A DNA stretch of 64,000 nucleotides, taken from contig JAMPAJ010000001.1 of assembly GCA_023667265.1 (NCBI GenBank), positions 969,602 to 1,033,601 of the forward strand, given 5' to 3'. The position numbers and the translations under genes are program-made. The stretch comes from Alistipes sp. (GTDB lineage Bacteria > Bacillota > Clostridia > Oscillospirales > Ruminococcaceae). The notes below the pieces were generated by a model. The model was not told the origin of the DNA. It saw only the letters and a program-made list of their open reading frames with translations, and ran no database searches. Shown one piece after another: positions 42,458 to 51,140 of this stretch (position 1 is the first letter of the stretch; every line of letters starts with the position of its first letter).

Positions 42458-43842
42458 TTTTCACTTTCCTCTCTTTCGGATGCGTTTTCGCCGGATTCCG
42501 ACAGTATGCCCTCGTCAGCCTCCGCGTTTGTTTTCGGCGGAAAGAGCATAGTTTTCACGGTCATAAGGATTATCTGCAGATCCATACGGAAGCTGTATTT
42601 TTCAATATACATAAGATCCATTTTCAGCTTGTCGTAGGGCAGCGTGTCGTATACTCCGGTGACCTGGGCATAGCCGGTGAGACCCGCCTTTACTTTCAGG
42701 CGGAACTCGAACTCCGGCATTTCCTTTTTATAAAGCTCCGTAAGCTCCGGACGCTCCGGTCTTGGACCGACTACGGACATATCGCCTTTCAGTATGTTGA
42801 AAAGCTGAGGAAGCTCGTCCATGCGGACTTTTCGCAGGAATCTTCCTACAGGAGTGATCCTCGGGTCGTCCTCTGTGGCGAGCTGAGCGCCGCCCTTGGC
42901 TTCTGCGTCAACGACCATGCTCCGGAATTTGTAGATGTCGAATTCCCTGCCGTTTTCCGTGAGCCGCTTCTGCTTATAGAGCACAGGGCCGCCGTCGTGT
43001 ATTTTTATCGCGACAGCCGCAGCCGCCATAAACGGCGAAACGAGAATAAGCGTGACAAGAGAAAAAATGATGTCGAATCCGCGTTTTAAGATCCGCTGCT
43101 CGAAGTCCAGACCGTAGTTCCGGCTCAGGAGCAGGGGAGTGTCGAAGAGCCGGATATCGTCTGCGCCTCTTACGATAATATCGGAAATTTTCGGCGCAAT
43201 ATACGTCCGGACGGAGTTCCGGTAGCAGAATTTGAGGAAATCATTCCGCTGATCTGCCGGGATATCGCATATAATAACGCCCTCGTACTTCATGATGAGC
43301 TCTTTTATCCTGTCTGCGTCCTCGTTTATGCTGATCGATTCGCAGATCATATACTTGTCCACCCGCCGGCTCATTTTCAGCACCAGATTTGCCGCCTGGT
43401 GGCTGCCGTAGAGGATGATAAGCCGCCTCGGGGGATAGATGAGGAAGTAGGCTCTGTCGGTCACGAGAGTCCACAGGGCAATAAAGCCGAAATCTGCAAA
43501 GGTCAGCACAAGCATGGGCGAGACGTTCATAAAATCTCTGCCGATGAGGCTGATGAGAAAATACGCCACAAAGTCCACGCAGGCGATGGAAAGCAGCCGG
43601 GAATAGAGCATATCCGTTTTTTTGAGATAGCCAACCTTAAAGCCGCCGTACGCCTTGAAAAAAATCCACACAAGCAGGCAGTATATGCCGATGAGCACCC
43701 AGTTTCCGCGTCTGTAGTAAGGCAGGACGATAGTCTCGCTGTAGTAGGCATACCAGACAAAGGCGAAAGCTCCGGTGAGCATCGCCAGAAGAACAAAGGC
43801 AAGAGAAAGGGAGATAAGCCTTTTAAATTTATCACGTCTCAT
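42454..43842 (-). CDS. Polyprenyl-phosphate hexose-1-phosphate transferase (WbaP/CpsE type)
   Basis: 462 residues. N-terminal region with four membrane helices (about 10-130), a cytoplasmic Rossmann-like domain (LIILYGSHQAANLVLKM), a further helix (GFDIIFSLVTLILVSPFMAA) and the catalytic sugar-transferase domain (YKQKRLTENGREFDIYKFRS, RMDELPQLFNILKGDMSVVG, PRPERPEL). It transfers sugar-1-phosphate to undecaprenyl phosphate and so starts repeat-unit synthesis. First gene of the polysaccharide operon with its own consensus promoter. Confidence 0.92.
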   Translation of the reverse strand: MRRDKFKRLISLSLAFVLLAMLTGAFAFVWYAYYSETIVLPYYRRGNWVLIGIYCLLVWIFFKAYGGFKVGYLKKTDMLYSRLLSIACVDFVAYFLISLIGRDFMNVSPMLVLTFADFGFIALWTLVTDRAYFLIYPPRRLIILYGSHQAANLVLKMSRRVDKYMICESISINEDADRIKELIMKYEGVIICDIPADQRNDFLKFCYRNSVRTYIAPKISDIIVRGADDIRLFDTPLLLSRNYGLDFEQRILKRGFDIIFSLVTLILVSPFMAAAAVAIKIHDGGPVLYKQKRLTENGREFDIYKFRSMVVDAEAKGGAQLATEDDPRITPVGRFLRKVRMDELPQLFNILKGDMSVVGPRPERPELTELYKKEMPEFEFRLKVKAGLTGYAQVTGVYDTLPYDKLKMDLMYIEKYSFRMDLQIILMTVKTMLFPPKTNAEADEGILSESGENASEREESEK

Positions 43843-43888
43843 ATATTAAACTCCATAAGGTTCGGAATGGTTATAAACGACTATTTAT

Positions 43889-43917
43889 ATTATAGCAAAA
43901 TAAGCCAATGATGTCAA
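43889..43917 (-). promoter_or_regulatory. Promoter of the polysaccharide operon
   Basis: TTGACA (43917-43912), 17 bases, TATAAT (43894-43889), perfect consensus on the minus strand. Confidence 0.88.
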
Positions 43918-43925
43918 CGCTGAAA

Positions 43926-43954
43926 TCAAAAATCCTCCGCCGGAAGGGGAGGAT
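43926..43954 (-). terminator. Terminator of the yabPQ-divIC-yabR operon
   Basis: ATCCTCC/GGAGGAT stem with a 9-base loop, followed by TTTTTGATTT on the minus strand. Confidence 0.78.
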
Positions 43955-43960
43955 CAATGA

Positions 43961-44395
43961 CTATTTTCTTCTTGTGCCGTTTTTGCGGTCAGTGCTTCTT
44001 TTGAGGTCGCCGATGCGCTCTTCGCTTGACTGTTTGAAGTGGGACATCATATCCTCGAAGGTCATTTCCGACTGGGGAACGGTCTTTTTTGGCTCCCAGA
44101 CATTCGGCTTCGGTTTACGGTCGTGCTTTTTAAACGGCTTCTTTTCGGCAGGCGCAGGCTCGTCTGACGCTTTCTTTATGGAAAGGCTCACCTTTCCGGC
44201 GTCGTTGACGCCGATGACCTTGACCTTGACCTCCTGACCCTCTGTAAGGTGCTCGCGAATGTCGCTGACAAAGGTGTTTGCAATCTCCGAAATATGTACC
44301 ATTCCGGAGCCTCCGCCCTCAATGTCCACGAATGCGCCGTACTGTGCGATTCCTTTTACCTTGCCGGTGTAAATTTTTCCGATCTCAAGCTGCAT
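43961..44395 (-). CDS. yabR: S1 RNA-binding domain protein, YabR-like
   Basis: 144 residues. An S1 domain fills 1-75 (GKIYTGKVKGIAQYGAFVDI, GMVHISEIANTFV, VKVKVIGVNDAGKVSLSIK), followed by a Lys/Pro-rich low-complexity tail. Binds RNA. Its place behind divIC and the yabPQ genes matches the yabP-yabQ-divIC-yabR order of Bacillus, which supports the name. Role in the cell poorly defined. Confidence 0.88.
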   Translation of the reverse strand: MQLEIGKIYTGKVKGIAQYGAFVDIEGGGSGMVHISEIANTFVSDIREHLTEGQEVKVKVIGVNDAGKVSLSIKKASDEPAPAEKKPFKKHDRKPKPNVWEPKKTVPQSEMTFEDMMSHFKQSSEERIGDLKRSTDRKNGTRRK

Positions 44396-44481
44396 ACAGA
44401 TAAAAACTCCTTAAATTTATAATTAACGGGGATATCCCCATTTTTTTCGTCCGGGCATCTACGGAACAGCTATGGCTGCCG

Positions 44482-44865
44482 CTAATCTCTCGACGTGTCG
44501 TAGAAACGTCTTTCGTCAGGGTAGGCATAGCCTTGCTCCTCCAGGGCGATGCGTTCGATATAAGCCGACAGGTCGTCGCCCTCAAGGGTGCGTTCGAGCT
44601 CCTCATTTTCAATTTTGCAGGCGTCGATCTGAGCCTGGATAGCCGCTATTTCACGTTCCTTTTCCCGACGATCGCTTTCCGTTGCGAAGATAAGAACCGC
44701 ACAGCCGATAACAGCTGCAAATGAAACGAGCCTGAGGAGAACGCCGTTGAACAGCGCCTTTTTCGTCCGTTTCTTTTTTAATTTCTTTTTGCTGTCTGTC
44801 TTTTTCTTTTTATCTGACAAAATATTCACGTTCCTTTTAGCGGATGGTTTATGAGGAATGAACAT
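44482..44865 (-). CDS. divIC: Septum formation initiator DivIC/FtsB-like
   Basis: About 127 residues from the ATG at 44865; a TTG at 44820 behind AAAGGAA is an alternative start, and a GTG at 44883 lies at the predicted transcription start. A Lys-rich cytoplasmic N terminus, one membrane helix (LLRLVSFAAVIGCAVLIFA), then an extracytoplasmic coiled coil (REREIAAIQAQIDACKIENE) and the family end IALEEQGYAYPDERRFYD. Bitopic division protein that acts with FtsL and DivIB at the septum. Position in the yab cluster agrees. Confidence 0.88.
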   Translation of the reverse strand: MFIPHKPSAKRNVNILSDKKKKTDSKKKLKKKRTKKALFNGVLLRLVSFAAVIGCAVLIFATESDRREKEREIAAIQAQIDACKIENEELERTLEGDDLSAYIERIALEEQGYAYPDERRFYDTSRD

Positions 44866-44888
44866 CCGCACATTCTGATCCACTATTT

Positions 44889-44918
44889 ATTATACTACAT
44901 TTTCGGCACATTTTGCAA
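44889..44918 (-). promoter_or_regulatory. Promoter of divIC-yabR
   Basis: TTGCAA (44918-44913), 18 bases, TATAAT (44894-44889) on the minus strand. A vegetative promoter here separates division expression from the sporulation genes upstream. Confidence 0.75.
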
Positions 44919-44985
44919 TAGGATTTTTAATATTTTTCTTCTCTTTCGGAAATTTTGTGATATTTAACAAAAATCATTGATAATT

Positions 44986-45405
44986 TTAGTCTAATTCCAT
45001 TTCCGGGGACTCTGGTCTATGCTTTATTTTCCGGAAAAGAGCGCGGAATGGCTTTGCAGCAAGCCTGAAGAACCCGCGGAAAATGCCGAGTATACGGTTT
45101 ATCGTCCTCATTACCACGCGTCCCAGTGTGAAATAATACAGGACGAATCCGAGGAGATTTCCGAGTATGAAATATCCCCGGATATAGCCGAGAGCCTCTG
45201 CCGAGCCGAATGCGGAAACGAAAATGCCGTAGCATACCAGCAGCGCAATATCCTCCAGCGCGACAAAAAAGCGGTTGTGGGGCAGCAGGAGTCTGAATGT
45301 ACGGAGGCAGTCGTAAATCACGCCGATCACAGCTCCGGCGGCACAGGAGCTGGAAAAAAGCAGCAGCTCCTCACCGACAGAAAAGTAGGTCTCCGGAACA
45401 TTCAT
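44986..45405 (-). CDS. yabQ: Spore cortex biosynthesis protein YabQ
   Basis: 139 residues from the ATG at 45405, which overlaps the yabP stop (ATGA). Several membrane helices (FSSSCAAGAVIGVIYDCLRT, LEDIALLVCYGIFVSAFG, YFILGNLLGFVLYYFTLG) and the conserved YDCLRTFR motif after the first helix. In Bacillus YabQ localises to the forespore membranes and is needed for cortex formation. Supports a spore-forming background. Confidence 0.88.
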   Translation of the reverse strand: MNVPETYFSVGEELLLFSSSCAAGAVIGVIYDCLRTFRLLLPHNRFFVALEDIALLVCYGIFVSAFGSAEALGYIRGYFILGNLLGFVLYYFTLGRVVMRTINRILGIFRGFFRLAAKPFRALFRKIKHRPESPEMELD

Positions 45406-45689
45406 CGGAAGAGCCTGCCAATGGCGGAAACCGGCTTTTTTCTGTCTCCGTCGCCGTAGATGAGGGCGCATATTTCACCTGTTACCGCCATATCCCCGGT
45501 TTCCACGGACATTGCGTCGATATGAAGATCTTTTCCCTTTATTGTCAGCTCGCCCCGCTGAGTGTAAAGGCTTATCACCTTTTCGTCAAAGCTGTCAACG
45601 TCGGTTATTCCCGAAATACTGAGCTTTCTGCGGTTTTCCATGATGATATTGCTGTCCTTCAGAATAATAGGCTCGTTTTTTTCTTTCAT
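45402..45689 (-). CDS. yabP: Sporulation protein YabP
   Basis: 95 residues from the ATG at 45689, 7 bases behind AGGAG; longer frames upstream lack a ribosome site. Core motif ENRRKLSISGITDVDSFDEK then LYTQRGELTIKGKDLHID, typical of the YabP/YqfC family. YabP works with YabQ in spore coat and cortex formation. No clear sigma-A promoter is seen upstream; a CATAAAAT sequence about 35 bases before the start could be part of a sporulation sigma site (low certainty). Confidence 0.9.
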   Translation of the reverse strand: MKEKNEPIILKDSNIIMENRRKLSISGITDVDSFDEKVISLYTQRGELTIKGKDLHIDAMSVETGDMAVTGEICALIYGDGDRKKPVSAIGRLFR

Positions 45690-45808
45690 ATGCTTGCTCC
45701 TACTTTCATTTTTTCTAATTTTATGCGTGTTTAGTAAAGGATAGAACAATTGTTGAAAGTGCACAAAAAAATATCGGAAAAATTTCTCGGTTTTTCTGCC
45801 GAAAACTA

Positions 45809-45837
45809 TTGCAATAGATTGGAAAATGTGCTATAAT
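45809..45837 (+). promoter_or_regulatory. Promoter of secG-rnr
   Basis: TTGCAA 45809-45814, 17 bases, TATAAT 45832-45837. Confidence 0.85.
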
Positions 45838-45901
45838 ATAAAGGAATCTGAAATAAACGGCGGTTGCCGTGTCATATGTTGCGTTTTACGGAGGTTTTAT
45901 T

Positions 45902-46162
45902 ATGAGTATTCTTGAGATCATCGGAGGAGCTATACTCCTTCTCACCTGCTTTTTTATCATCATTCTTTGTCTTTCACAGGAGTCAAAGGATCAGAACGGA
46001 ATGACTTCGGCTCTTACAGGCGCAAGCTCCGATTCCTTCTACGGAAAGAACGAGGGCAGAAGCCGTGAGGCTATTCTGGCAAGACTTACAAGAACAGCCG
46101 GAATAATCCTCTTCATTGTAACCCTTGCGGTCAACATCGTTCCGATTTTCACGAAAAAGTAA
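45902..46162 (+). CDS. secG: Preprotein translocase subunit SecG
   Basis: 86 residues from the ATG at 45902 behind GGAGG; a frame start at 45869 lacks a ribosome site. Two membrane helices (ILEIIGGAILLLTCFFIIIL and AGIILFIVTLAVNIVPIF) with the conserved LCLSQESKDQ and FYGKNEGRSREAIL between them. It supports SecYEG-driven export. Linked to rnr, the usual Firmicute arrangement. Confidence 0.93.
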   Translation: MSILEIIGGAILLLTCFFIIILCLSQESKDQNGMTSALTGASSDSFYGKNEGRSREAILARLTRTAGIILFIVTLAVNIVPIFTKK

Positions 46163-46225
46163 TTTTCAAGCCCCGTGACAGACAGTTGCGGGGCTGTTTA
46201 ATTTTAAAAAGGAGAATAAATATAA

Positions 46226-48373
46226 TTGGATAAATCAAAAAAGAAAAACGGCGCGGAAGTAAGCGTTGAAAGCTATAAAAATAAGATCGTTACATTTCTG
46301 AGGGCTCACAATAAGCGGCTTATGCAGCTTTCCGAGCTCCAGTCAAAGTGCAGGACGAAAAAGTCCGGAGAGGAGAATTTCGCCGTTGCGTTCGGCGAGC
46401 TCCGGGACGAGGGCATTGTTACCGTCCGCAAGGGTATGAAGGTCGGTCTTTGCTCCGCCCTTGGCTTGAAAAGGGCGGAAATAACACGTCTCAGCCGCAC
46501 CTTCGGCTTTGCGGTAACGGAGGACGGCACGGAGTATTTCGTTCCGGGAAAATGTATGCTCGGGGCGATGCCGGGAGACAAGGTGCTTATTTCCGACATT
46601 CCCTCACGCTCCGGAGAACCGGAGGGCGAGGTCGCAGATATCCTCAGCTTCGGAAGCACTGAGCTGACGGGCAGGATAGAGTTTGCCGACGGCGGACTTT
46701 TCCTCGTTCCGGATATAGCCTGTCGGAACCATATGATAATCGTGAAAAACGAAAGCGTTGCCTATACCGAGGGCGACAAGGTCCTTGCGGAAATAGTCTA
46801 CCGCGGCAGACGCCATGCAGAGCATAAGGTGCGTATCATCTCGGTTTTCGGCAGCAGCGAGCTTGCGGCGGCGTGTGCGGAGTCGGTTCTGGTTTCCCAT
46901 GGCATTGAGACAGAGTTTTCGCCGGAAGCCATGAAGGAGGCACGCAAGATCGCCGAGGGCGGCGTACAGGAGTACAGCTTCAACAACCGCGAGGATCTGC
47001 GCCATATGGATATCTTTACCATTGACGGCGCGGACACTAAGGACATAGACGACGCGATCTCCGTTGAGCGGACGGAAAAGGGCTATCGCCTCGGAGTTCA
47101 TATCGCCGACGTTTCCCACTACGTCAAGGGCAACAGCGCCCTGGACAAGGAGGCGATGCGCAGAGGCACAAGCGTTTACTACGCCGACAGAGTCATCCCT
47201 ATGCTGCCAAAGGAGCTTTCAAACGGCATATGCTCCCTCAATCCAGAGGAGGACAGGCTTGCTCTTTCGGCTATTATGGAGCTGGACGGCGAGGGCGAAA
47301 TGACGGACTTCCGTTTTGCAAAAACAGTCATCCGTTCACGGGTAAAAGGCGTGTATTCAGAGATAAACGCGATGCTCGACGGTACTGCCGGAGAGGAGCT
47401 GATCGCGAAATACGGCTGTGTTTCCCATGCTATCCCGGTCATGGAGGAGCTTGCGGATATCCTAATTGAGCGGAAGAAACGCCGTCATGCTCCGGAGCTT
47501 GAAACTACCGAGAGCAAGCTTATCATCGACAGCGACGGCGTGTGCCGGGATGTTGTTCCCAGAGAGAGGGGCAAGTCCGAGAGAATTATCGAGGAGTTTA
47601 TGCTGTGCGCAAACGAGGCTGCGGCTAAGCTTGCAAGGGAGCGGAAAATTCCCTTTGTTTACCGTGTTCATGAAACTCCGCCGGAGGAGAAAACGGAAAA
47701 TCTCTGCCGGCTGCTGACTCAGCTTAACGTGGAATATCCGCATTTTACCGAGTTCAAGCCTGCTCATGCCGCGGCTGTTCTGGACAGCGTCCGGGGCACG
47801 GAGAAGTTCGGGGCGGTGAACATGATGGTTCTCCGCTCTATGGCTAAGGCGAAATATTCCGAAGAGCCGCTGGGTCATTTCGGGCTTGTTCTGGCGGATT
47901 ATGCGCATTTTACATCGCCTATACGCCGCTATCCTGATCTTGCTATCCACCGCATCATAACCGACGTTCTTGCCGGATATAACGAGACATGGCTGGAGAA
48001 ACGCTACGGCGGATTTGTCGTAAAGTCGGCGGAGACCTCGTCTGCGGCGGAGGTGCGTGCGGTCACAGTCGAGCGTGAATGTGAGGACATCTACAAGGCG
48101 GAATACATGAAGCAGCACATCGGCGAAAGCTTTACGGCGAGGATCTCCGGAGTTACGGAGTTCGGCTTCTACGCGGAGCTGCCTAATTCCGTGGAGGGTC
48201 TGGTTCACATCCGTACTCTGCCGGAGGGCGAATACGACTACACCGAGCCTGTCGCCCTTACGGAGAAATTCAGCGGCGTGTCATACCGTCTCGGCGATAC
48301 GGTACAGGTGCTCTGTGCCGCCGTAAACGTAAGCGAAGGAAAGATAGATTTTGTTCTCGACGACGAGGAATAG
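46226..48373 (+). CDS. rnr: Ribonuclease R
   Basis: 715 residues from a TTG start, 11 bases after AAGGAG. N-terminal helix-turn-helix-like and cold-shock domains (RLSRTFGFAVTEDGTEYFVP), the RNB catalytic domain with DTKDIDDAISVERTEKG near 275-290, and a C-terminal S1 domain (TARISGVTEFGFYAELPNS). A processive 3'-5' exoribonuclease that degrades structured RNA. smpB, often next in line, is not present within this window. Confidence 0.95.
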   Translation: MDKSKKKNGAEVSVESYKNKIVTFLRAHNKRLMQLSELQSKCRTKKSGEENFAVAFGELRDEGIVTVRKGMKVGLCSALGLKRAEITRLSRTFGFAVTEDGTEYFVPGKCMLGAMPGDKVLISDIPSRSGEPEGEVADILSFGSTELTGRIEFADGGLFLVPDIACRNHMIIVKNESVAYTEGDKVLAEIVYRGRRHAEHKVRIISVFGSSELAAACAESVLVSHGIETEFSPEAMKEARKIAEGGVQEYSFNNREDLRHMDIFTIDGADTKDIDDAISVERTEKGYRLGVHIADVSHYVKGNSALDKEAMRRGTSVYYADRVIPMLPKELSNGICSLNPEEDRLALSAIMELDGEGEMTDFRFAKTVIRSRVKGVYSEINAMLDGTAGEELIAKYGCVSHAIPVMEELADILIERKKRRHAPELETTESKLIIDSDGVCRDVVPRERGKSERIIEEFMLCANEAAAKLARERKIPFVYRVHETPPEEKTENLCRLLTQLNVEYPHFTEFKPAHAAAVLDSVRGTEKFGAVNMMVLRSMAKAKYSEEPLGHFGLVLADYAHFTSPIRRYPDLAIHRIITDVLAGYNETWLEKRYGGFVVKSAETSSAAEVRAVTVERECEDIYKAEYMKQHIGESFTARISGVTEFGFYAELPNSVEGLVHIRTLPEGEYDYTEPVALTEKFSGVSYRLGDTVQVLCAAVNVSEGKIDFVLDDEE

Positions 48374-48381
48374 GAGGAGCT

Positions 48382-49137
48382 ATGAGGAGAAAATTGACTG
48401 CGGCAGTTCTTGGGCTGATGCTTGCTTCATTTGCAGGCTGCGGAGAGAAAAAGCAGGAGTCATCCGTATCGGAAGCCGATAACACGCCGGTCAGCGAAAG
48501 CGCGGCGGACAGCAGGGAAGAGCTTTCAGAAAGCGATCTCTCGGCTGCGGAGGATACGGAAGCCGATACCACGGATGCTCCGGAAAGAAGCACTGTCTCC
48601 CCGACGGAAGCCGTCACGGAGGATACGAACATCTCAGAGGCTTCTCCGTCAGCAGGGGAGCTTTCCGACAGCGAGATATTTGAAATTGCAGAAAGCCTTT
48701 ACGCCTCCGCCTGCGAGACGGAGTGGAGCTTTACGGTAGGCGCGCCCTTTGCCATTGACACCGGAATTTATGTGGAAAACGGCATCGGCTGGCAGTTTTT
48801 CCTTGTAACTGATGAGGGCGTAAACTCTATGGCTGACGTTTACCGTGAGTATCACCGGGTGTTCGCGGAGGAGTACGCCGATCATCTGGACGAGCTTTTC
48901 ATTGAGGAGAACGGCAGGGTGTACTGCCTTAACGGTGCACGGGGCTCGGACATTTTCTATTCCCGTTCGGAGCTGACTGCGATTCGTGAGAAGTCGGCGG
49001 ACAGGGTCGTTATGACTGTTACAGACCACTACGACGGAACGGACATGGGCGGCGAACCCTATGACCTCGACCGGGATTTTGTCATGGTGAACTCCGGCGA
49101 TGGCTGGAGAGCGGCGGAGTTTACGCTTCCGTATTAA
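48382..49137 (+). CDS. Lipoprotein of unknown function
   Basis: 251 residues. Type II signal peptide with lipobox ASFAGC (Cys near residue 20), then a Ser/Thr/Glu-rich spacer to about 95, then a compact domain of about 155 residues with alternating strands (GIGWQFFLVTDEGVNSMADV, FIEENGRVYCLNGARGSD, VVMTVTDHYDG). The domain pattern recalls IseA-like DL-endopeptidase inhibitors, but this is only a resemblance by eye. AGGAGG precedes the ATG; 8 bases behind rnr, so probably co-transcribed. Confidence 0.8.
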   Translation: MRRKLTAAVLGLMLASFAGCGEKKQESSVSEADNTPVSESAADSREELSESDLSAAEDTEADTTDAPERSTVSPTEAVTEDTNISEASPSAGELSDSEIFEIAESLYASACETEWSFTVGAPFAIDTGIYVENGIGWQFFLVTDEGVNSMADVYREYHRVFAEEYADHLDELFIEENGRVYCLNGARGSDIFYSRSELTAIREKSADRVVMTVTDHYDGTDMGGEPYDLDRDFVMVNSGDGWRAAEFTLPY

Positions 49138-49146
49138 TAATAATTT

Positions 49147-49187
49147 AAGCCCCGAAGCATTTTACAAATAGCTGCTTCGGGGCTTAT
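49147..49187. terminator. Bidirectional terminator
   Basis: AAGCCCCGAAGCA/TGCTTCGGGGCTT stem with a 13-base loop between two convergent genes. Confidence 0.82.
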
Positions 49188-49195
49188 TATTGATT

Positions 49196-50998
49196 TTATT
49201 GCGGCAGTCTGGAGAAATACTGCTCCGTATACTGCTTGAACTCCCGGCGGAATGTTTCGTCGTTCTTTTTCATGTCGTCCAGATATGCGTGGATGTTGGT
49301 CTTTTCGTCGGTCTCGATGATACAGCCGGCGATGTTGGAGCAGTGGTCGGAAATGCGCTCCAGATTTGTAAGTATATCCTGGAAAATATAGCCCAGCTCG
49401 ACGGTACATTCGTCGTTCTGGAGACGGCGGATATGCCGGTTCTTCAGCTCGGTGCTCAGGTTGTCAACGACCTCCTCGAGGGGCTCTACCCGGTGCGCCT
49501 CCGTAAGATCGTCCTCGGTGTAGGCGTCGAATGCCGTGGCGATATTCTCGCGTATAGCGTCGGAAATAACCATTATCTCGTTGACGCACTCGTTTGAGAA
49601 TGTGATGCCCTTTCCCTGCATCTCCTGTACGGACTCGATAAGATTTACCGCATGGTCGGAGATACGCTCAAAATTGCCTACGCAGTGCATCATTTTTGAG
49701 GTCGTTCGGCTGTCCTTTCCTGTGACGCTGTTCTTGGAGAGCCGTACAAGATAGCTGTTTATCTTGTCCTCGTACTTGTCGATGAGATCCTCCGCCTCGA
49801 TAACGTCCCTGACCTTTTCCTCGTCGTAGCCGTTTATCAGCAGCTCCAGCGCGTCGTCTATCGCCTTTTTCGTTTTCTCAGCCATGTCCACCGTTACTCC
49901 GCGGCAGGCTTCGACAGCCACGCTGGGAGTTGCAAGAAATCTGGAATCGAGGGCGGCGAAAACGTCTTTTTTCTCTGTCTCGCCCTGCTTGTCCCGGACG
50001 ATAAGGTGAGAGAATTTCACTATCTGCTTTGTAAAGGGCATGAGAATAACAAGTATCAGCACGTTGAAAGCAGTATGCGCAATTGCGATCGCAAGGCTGC
50101 CTGTGGGCTGATCCATGAAATTACCGAAGCCGCCTATATTAAAGTGACTCAGCAGCAGCGCAGCCGGGAGCACGATCAACGAGCCGATAGTCTTGATCGA
50201 GATATTGATTATCGCAACGCGCTTTGCGTCCTTGCTTACGCCGATGCAGGAGAGAAGCGCAGTTACGCAGGTTCCGATGTTGCAGCCCAGTATAATGGGG
50301 AACGCCATGCTCATTGTCAGCGCTCCGCCGTGGGAGAAGGTCATAAGTACGCCGATAGCTCCGGCAGAGCTCTGGATTATGCCGGTGAACGCCGTTCCCA
50401 CGAGCAAGCCCAGAAACGGATTGTTGAACGCCGTAAGCAGCTCCTGGAATCTCGGGTCGTTTTCCAGCGGCTCGACAGCTCCGCCCATAAGGCTCATTCC
50501 GGTCATGAGAACTGCGAATCCCACGAGAATACGTCCGAGATCCTTTCTCTTCGCCTTTTTGCAGCCCATTATCATGATGATTCCGATAAGGGCGAGGATA
50601 GGCGAAAAGGATTCCGGTTTCAGCATACGCATGAGGAAGCTTGCGAAGCCGTCGCCGCTGCTTTCGCCGATGTCGTTGAGGCAGAGCAGCCATACGGTAA
50701 AGGTCGTACCGATGTTCGAGCCGAATATGACCGCGACGGTATCAATAAGCACCATAAGCCCGGAATTTACAAATCCGACGATCATAACTGTCATAGCCGA
50801 TGAGGACTGTATGGCGACGGTTATTACCAGACCAAGGATAACAGCCATAAATCGGTTCGACGTCATTTTTTTCAGCGCGATCTCCATTTTTCCTCCGGCA
50901 AGCTTTTCAAGCCCCGTTGACATTACGTTCATACCGTAGAGGAAGAATGCGAGACCGCCCAGCATGGTAAAAATGTTGAATATGGAAAATTTGTCCAT
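49196..50998 (-). CDS. Na/Pi cotransporter family protein with PhoU-like domain
   Basis: 600 residues from the ATG at 50998 behind AAGGAG. The membrane part (to about 340) has the duplicated NptA/NPT2 motifs GSNIGTTFTVWLL and GCNIGTCVTALL and paired glutamine-serine segments (AIQSSSAMTV, GIIQSSAGAIGV). The C-terminal part (about 370-590) holds PhoU-like helices (CVGNFERISDHAVNLIESV, LTNLERISDHCSNI). It is predicted to import phosphate with sodium, with the PhoU-like part as regulator. Monocistronic with a good promoter. Confidence 0.92.
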   Translation of the reverse strand: MDKFSIFNIFTMLGGLAFFLYGMNVMSTGLEKLAGGKMEIALKKMTSNRFMAVILGLVITVAIQSSSAMTVMIVGFVNSGLMVLIDTVAVIFGSNIGTTFTVWLLCLNDIGESSGDGFASFLMRMLKPESFSPILALIGIIMIMGCKKAKRKDLGRILVGFAVLMTGMSLMGGAVEPLENDPRFQELLTAFNNPFLGLLVGTAFTGIIQSSAGAIGVLMTFSHGGALTMSMAFPIILGCNIGTCVTALLSCIGVSKDAKRVAIINISIKTIGSLIVLPAALLLSHFNIGGFGNFMDQPTGSLAIAIAHTAFNVLILVILMPFTKQIVKFSHLIVRDKQGETEKKDVFAALDSRFLATPSVAVEACRGVTVDMAEKTKKAIDDALELLINGYDEEKVRDVIEAEDLIDKYEDKINSYLVRLSKNSVTGKDSRTTSKMMHCVGNFERISDHAVNLIESVQEMQGKGITFSNECVNEIMVISDAIRENIATAFDAYTEDDLTEAHRVEPLEEVVDNLSTELKNRHIRRLQNDECTVELGYIFQDILTNLERISDHCSNIAGCIIETDEKTNIHAYLDDMKKNDETFRREFKQYTEQYFSRLPQ

Positions 50999-51030
50999 GA
51001 TAGATCTCCTTATAATATACTCCACTAACT

Positions 51031-51058
51031 ATTATAAAGAAAAATGCGGAAAAAGCAA
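51031..51058 (-). promoter_or_regulatory. Promoter of the Na/Pi cotransporter
   Basis: TTGCTT (51058-51053), 16 bases, TATAAT (51036-51031) on the minus strand. Confidence 0.7.
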
Positions 51059-51097
51059 GTCCTTTTCCGCATATTTTACATGAATTTTACATTAGAA

Positions 51098-51135
51098 GAA
51101 ATTCTGCCGCAGTTTTCCATGCGGCAGAATTTTGT
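51098..51135 (-). terminator. Terminator of the second cellulase
   Basis: AAATTCTGCCGCA/TGCGGCAGAATTT long stem followed by CTTCT on the minus strand, a few bases after the stop at 51141. Confidence 0.75.
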
Positions 51136-51140
51136 TATTA

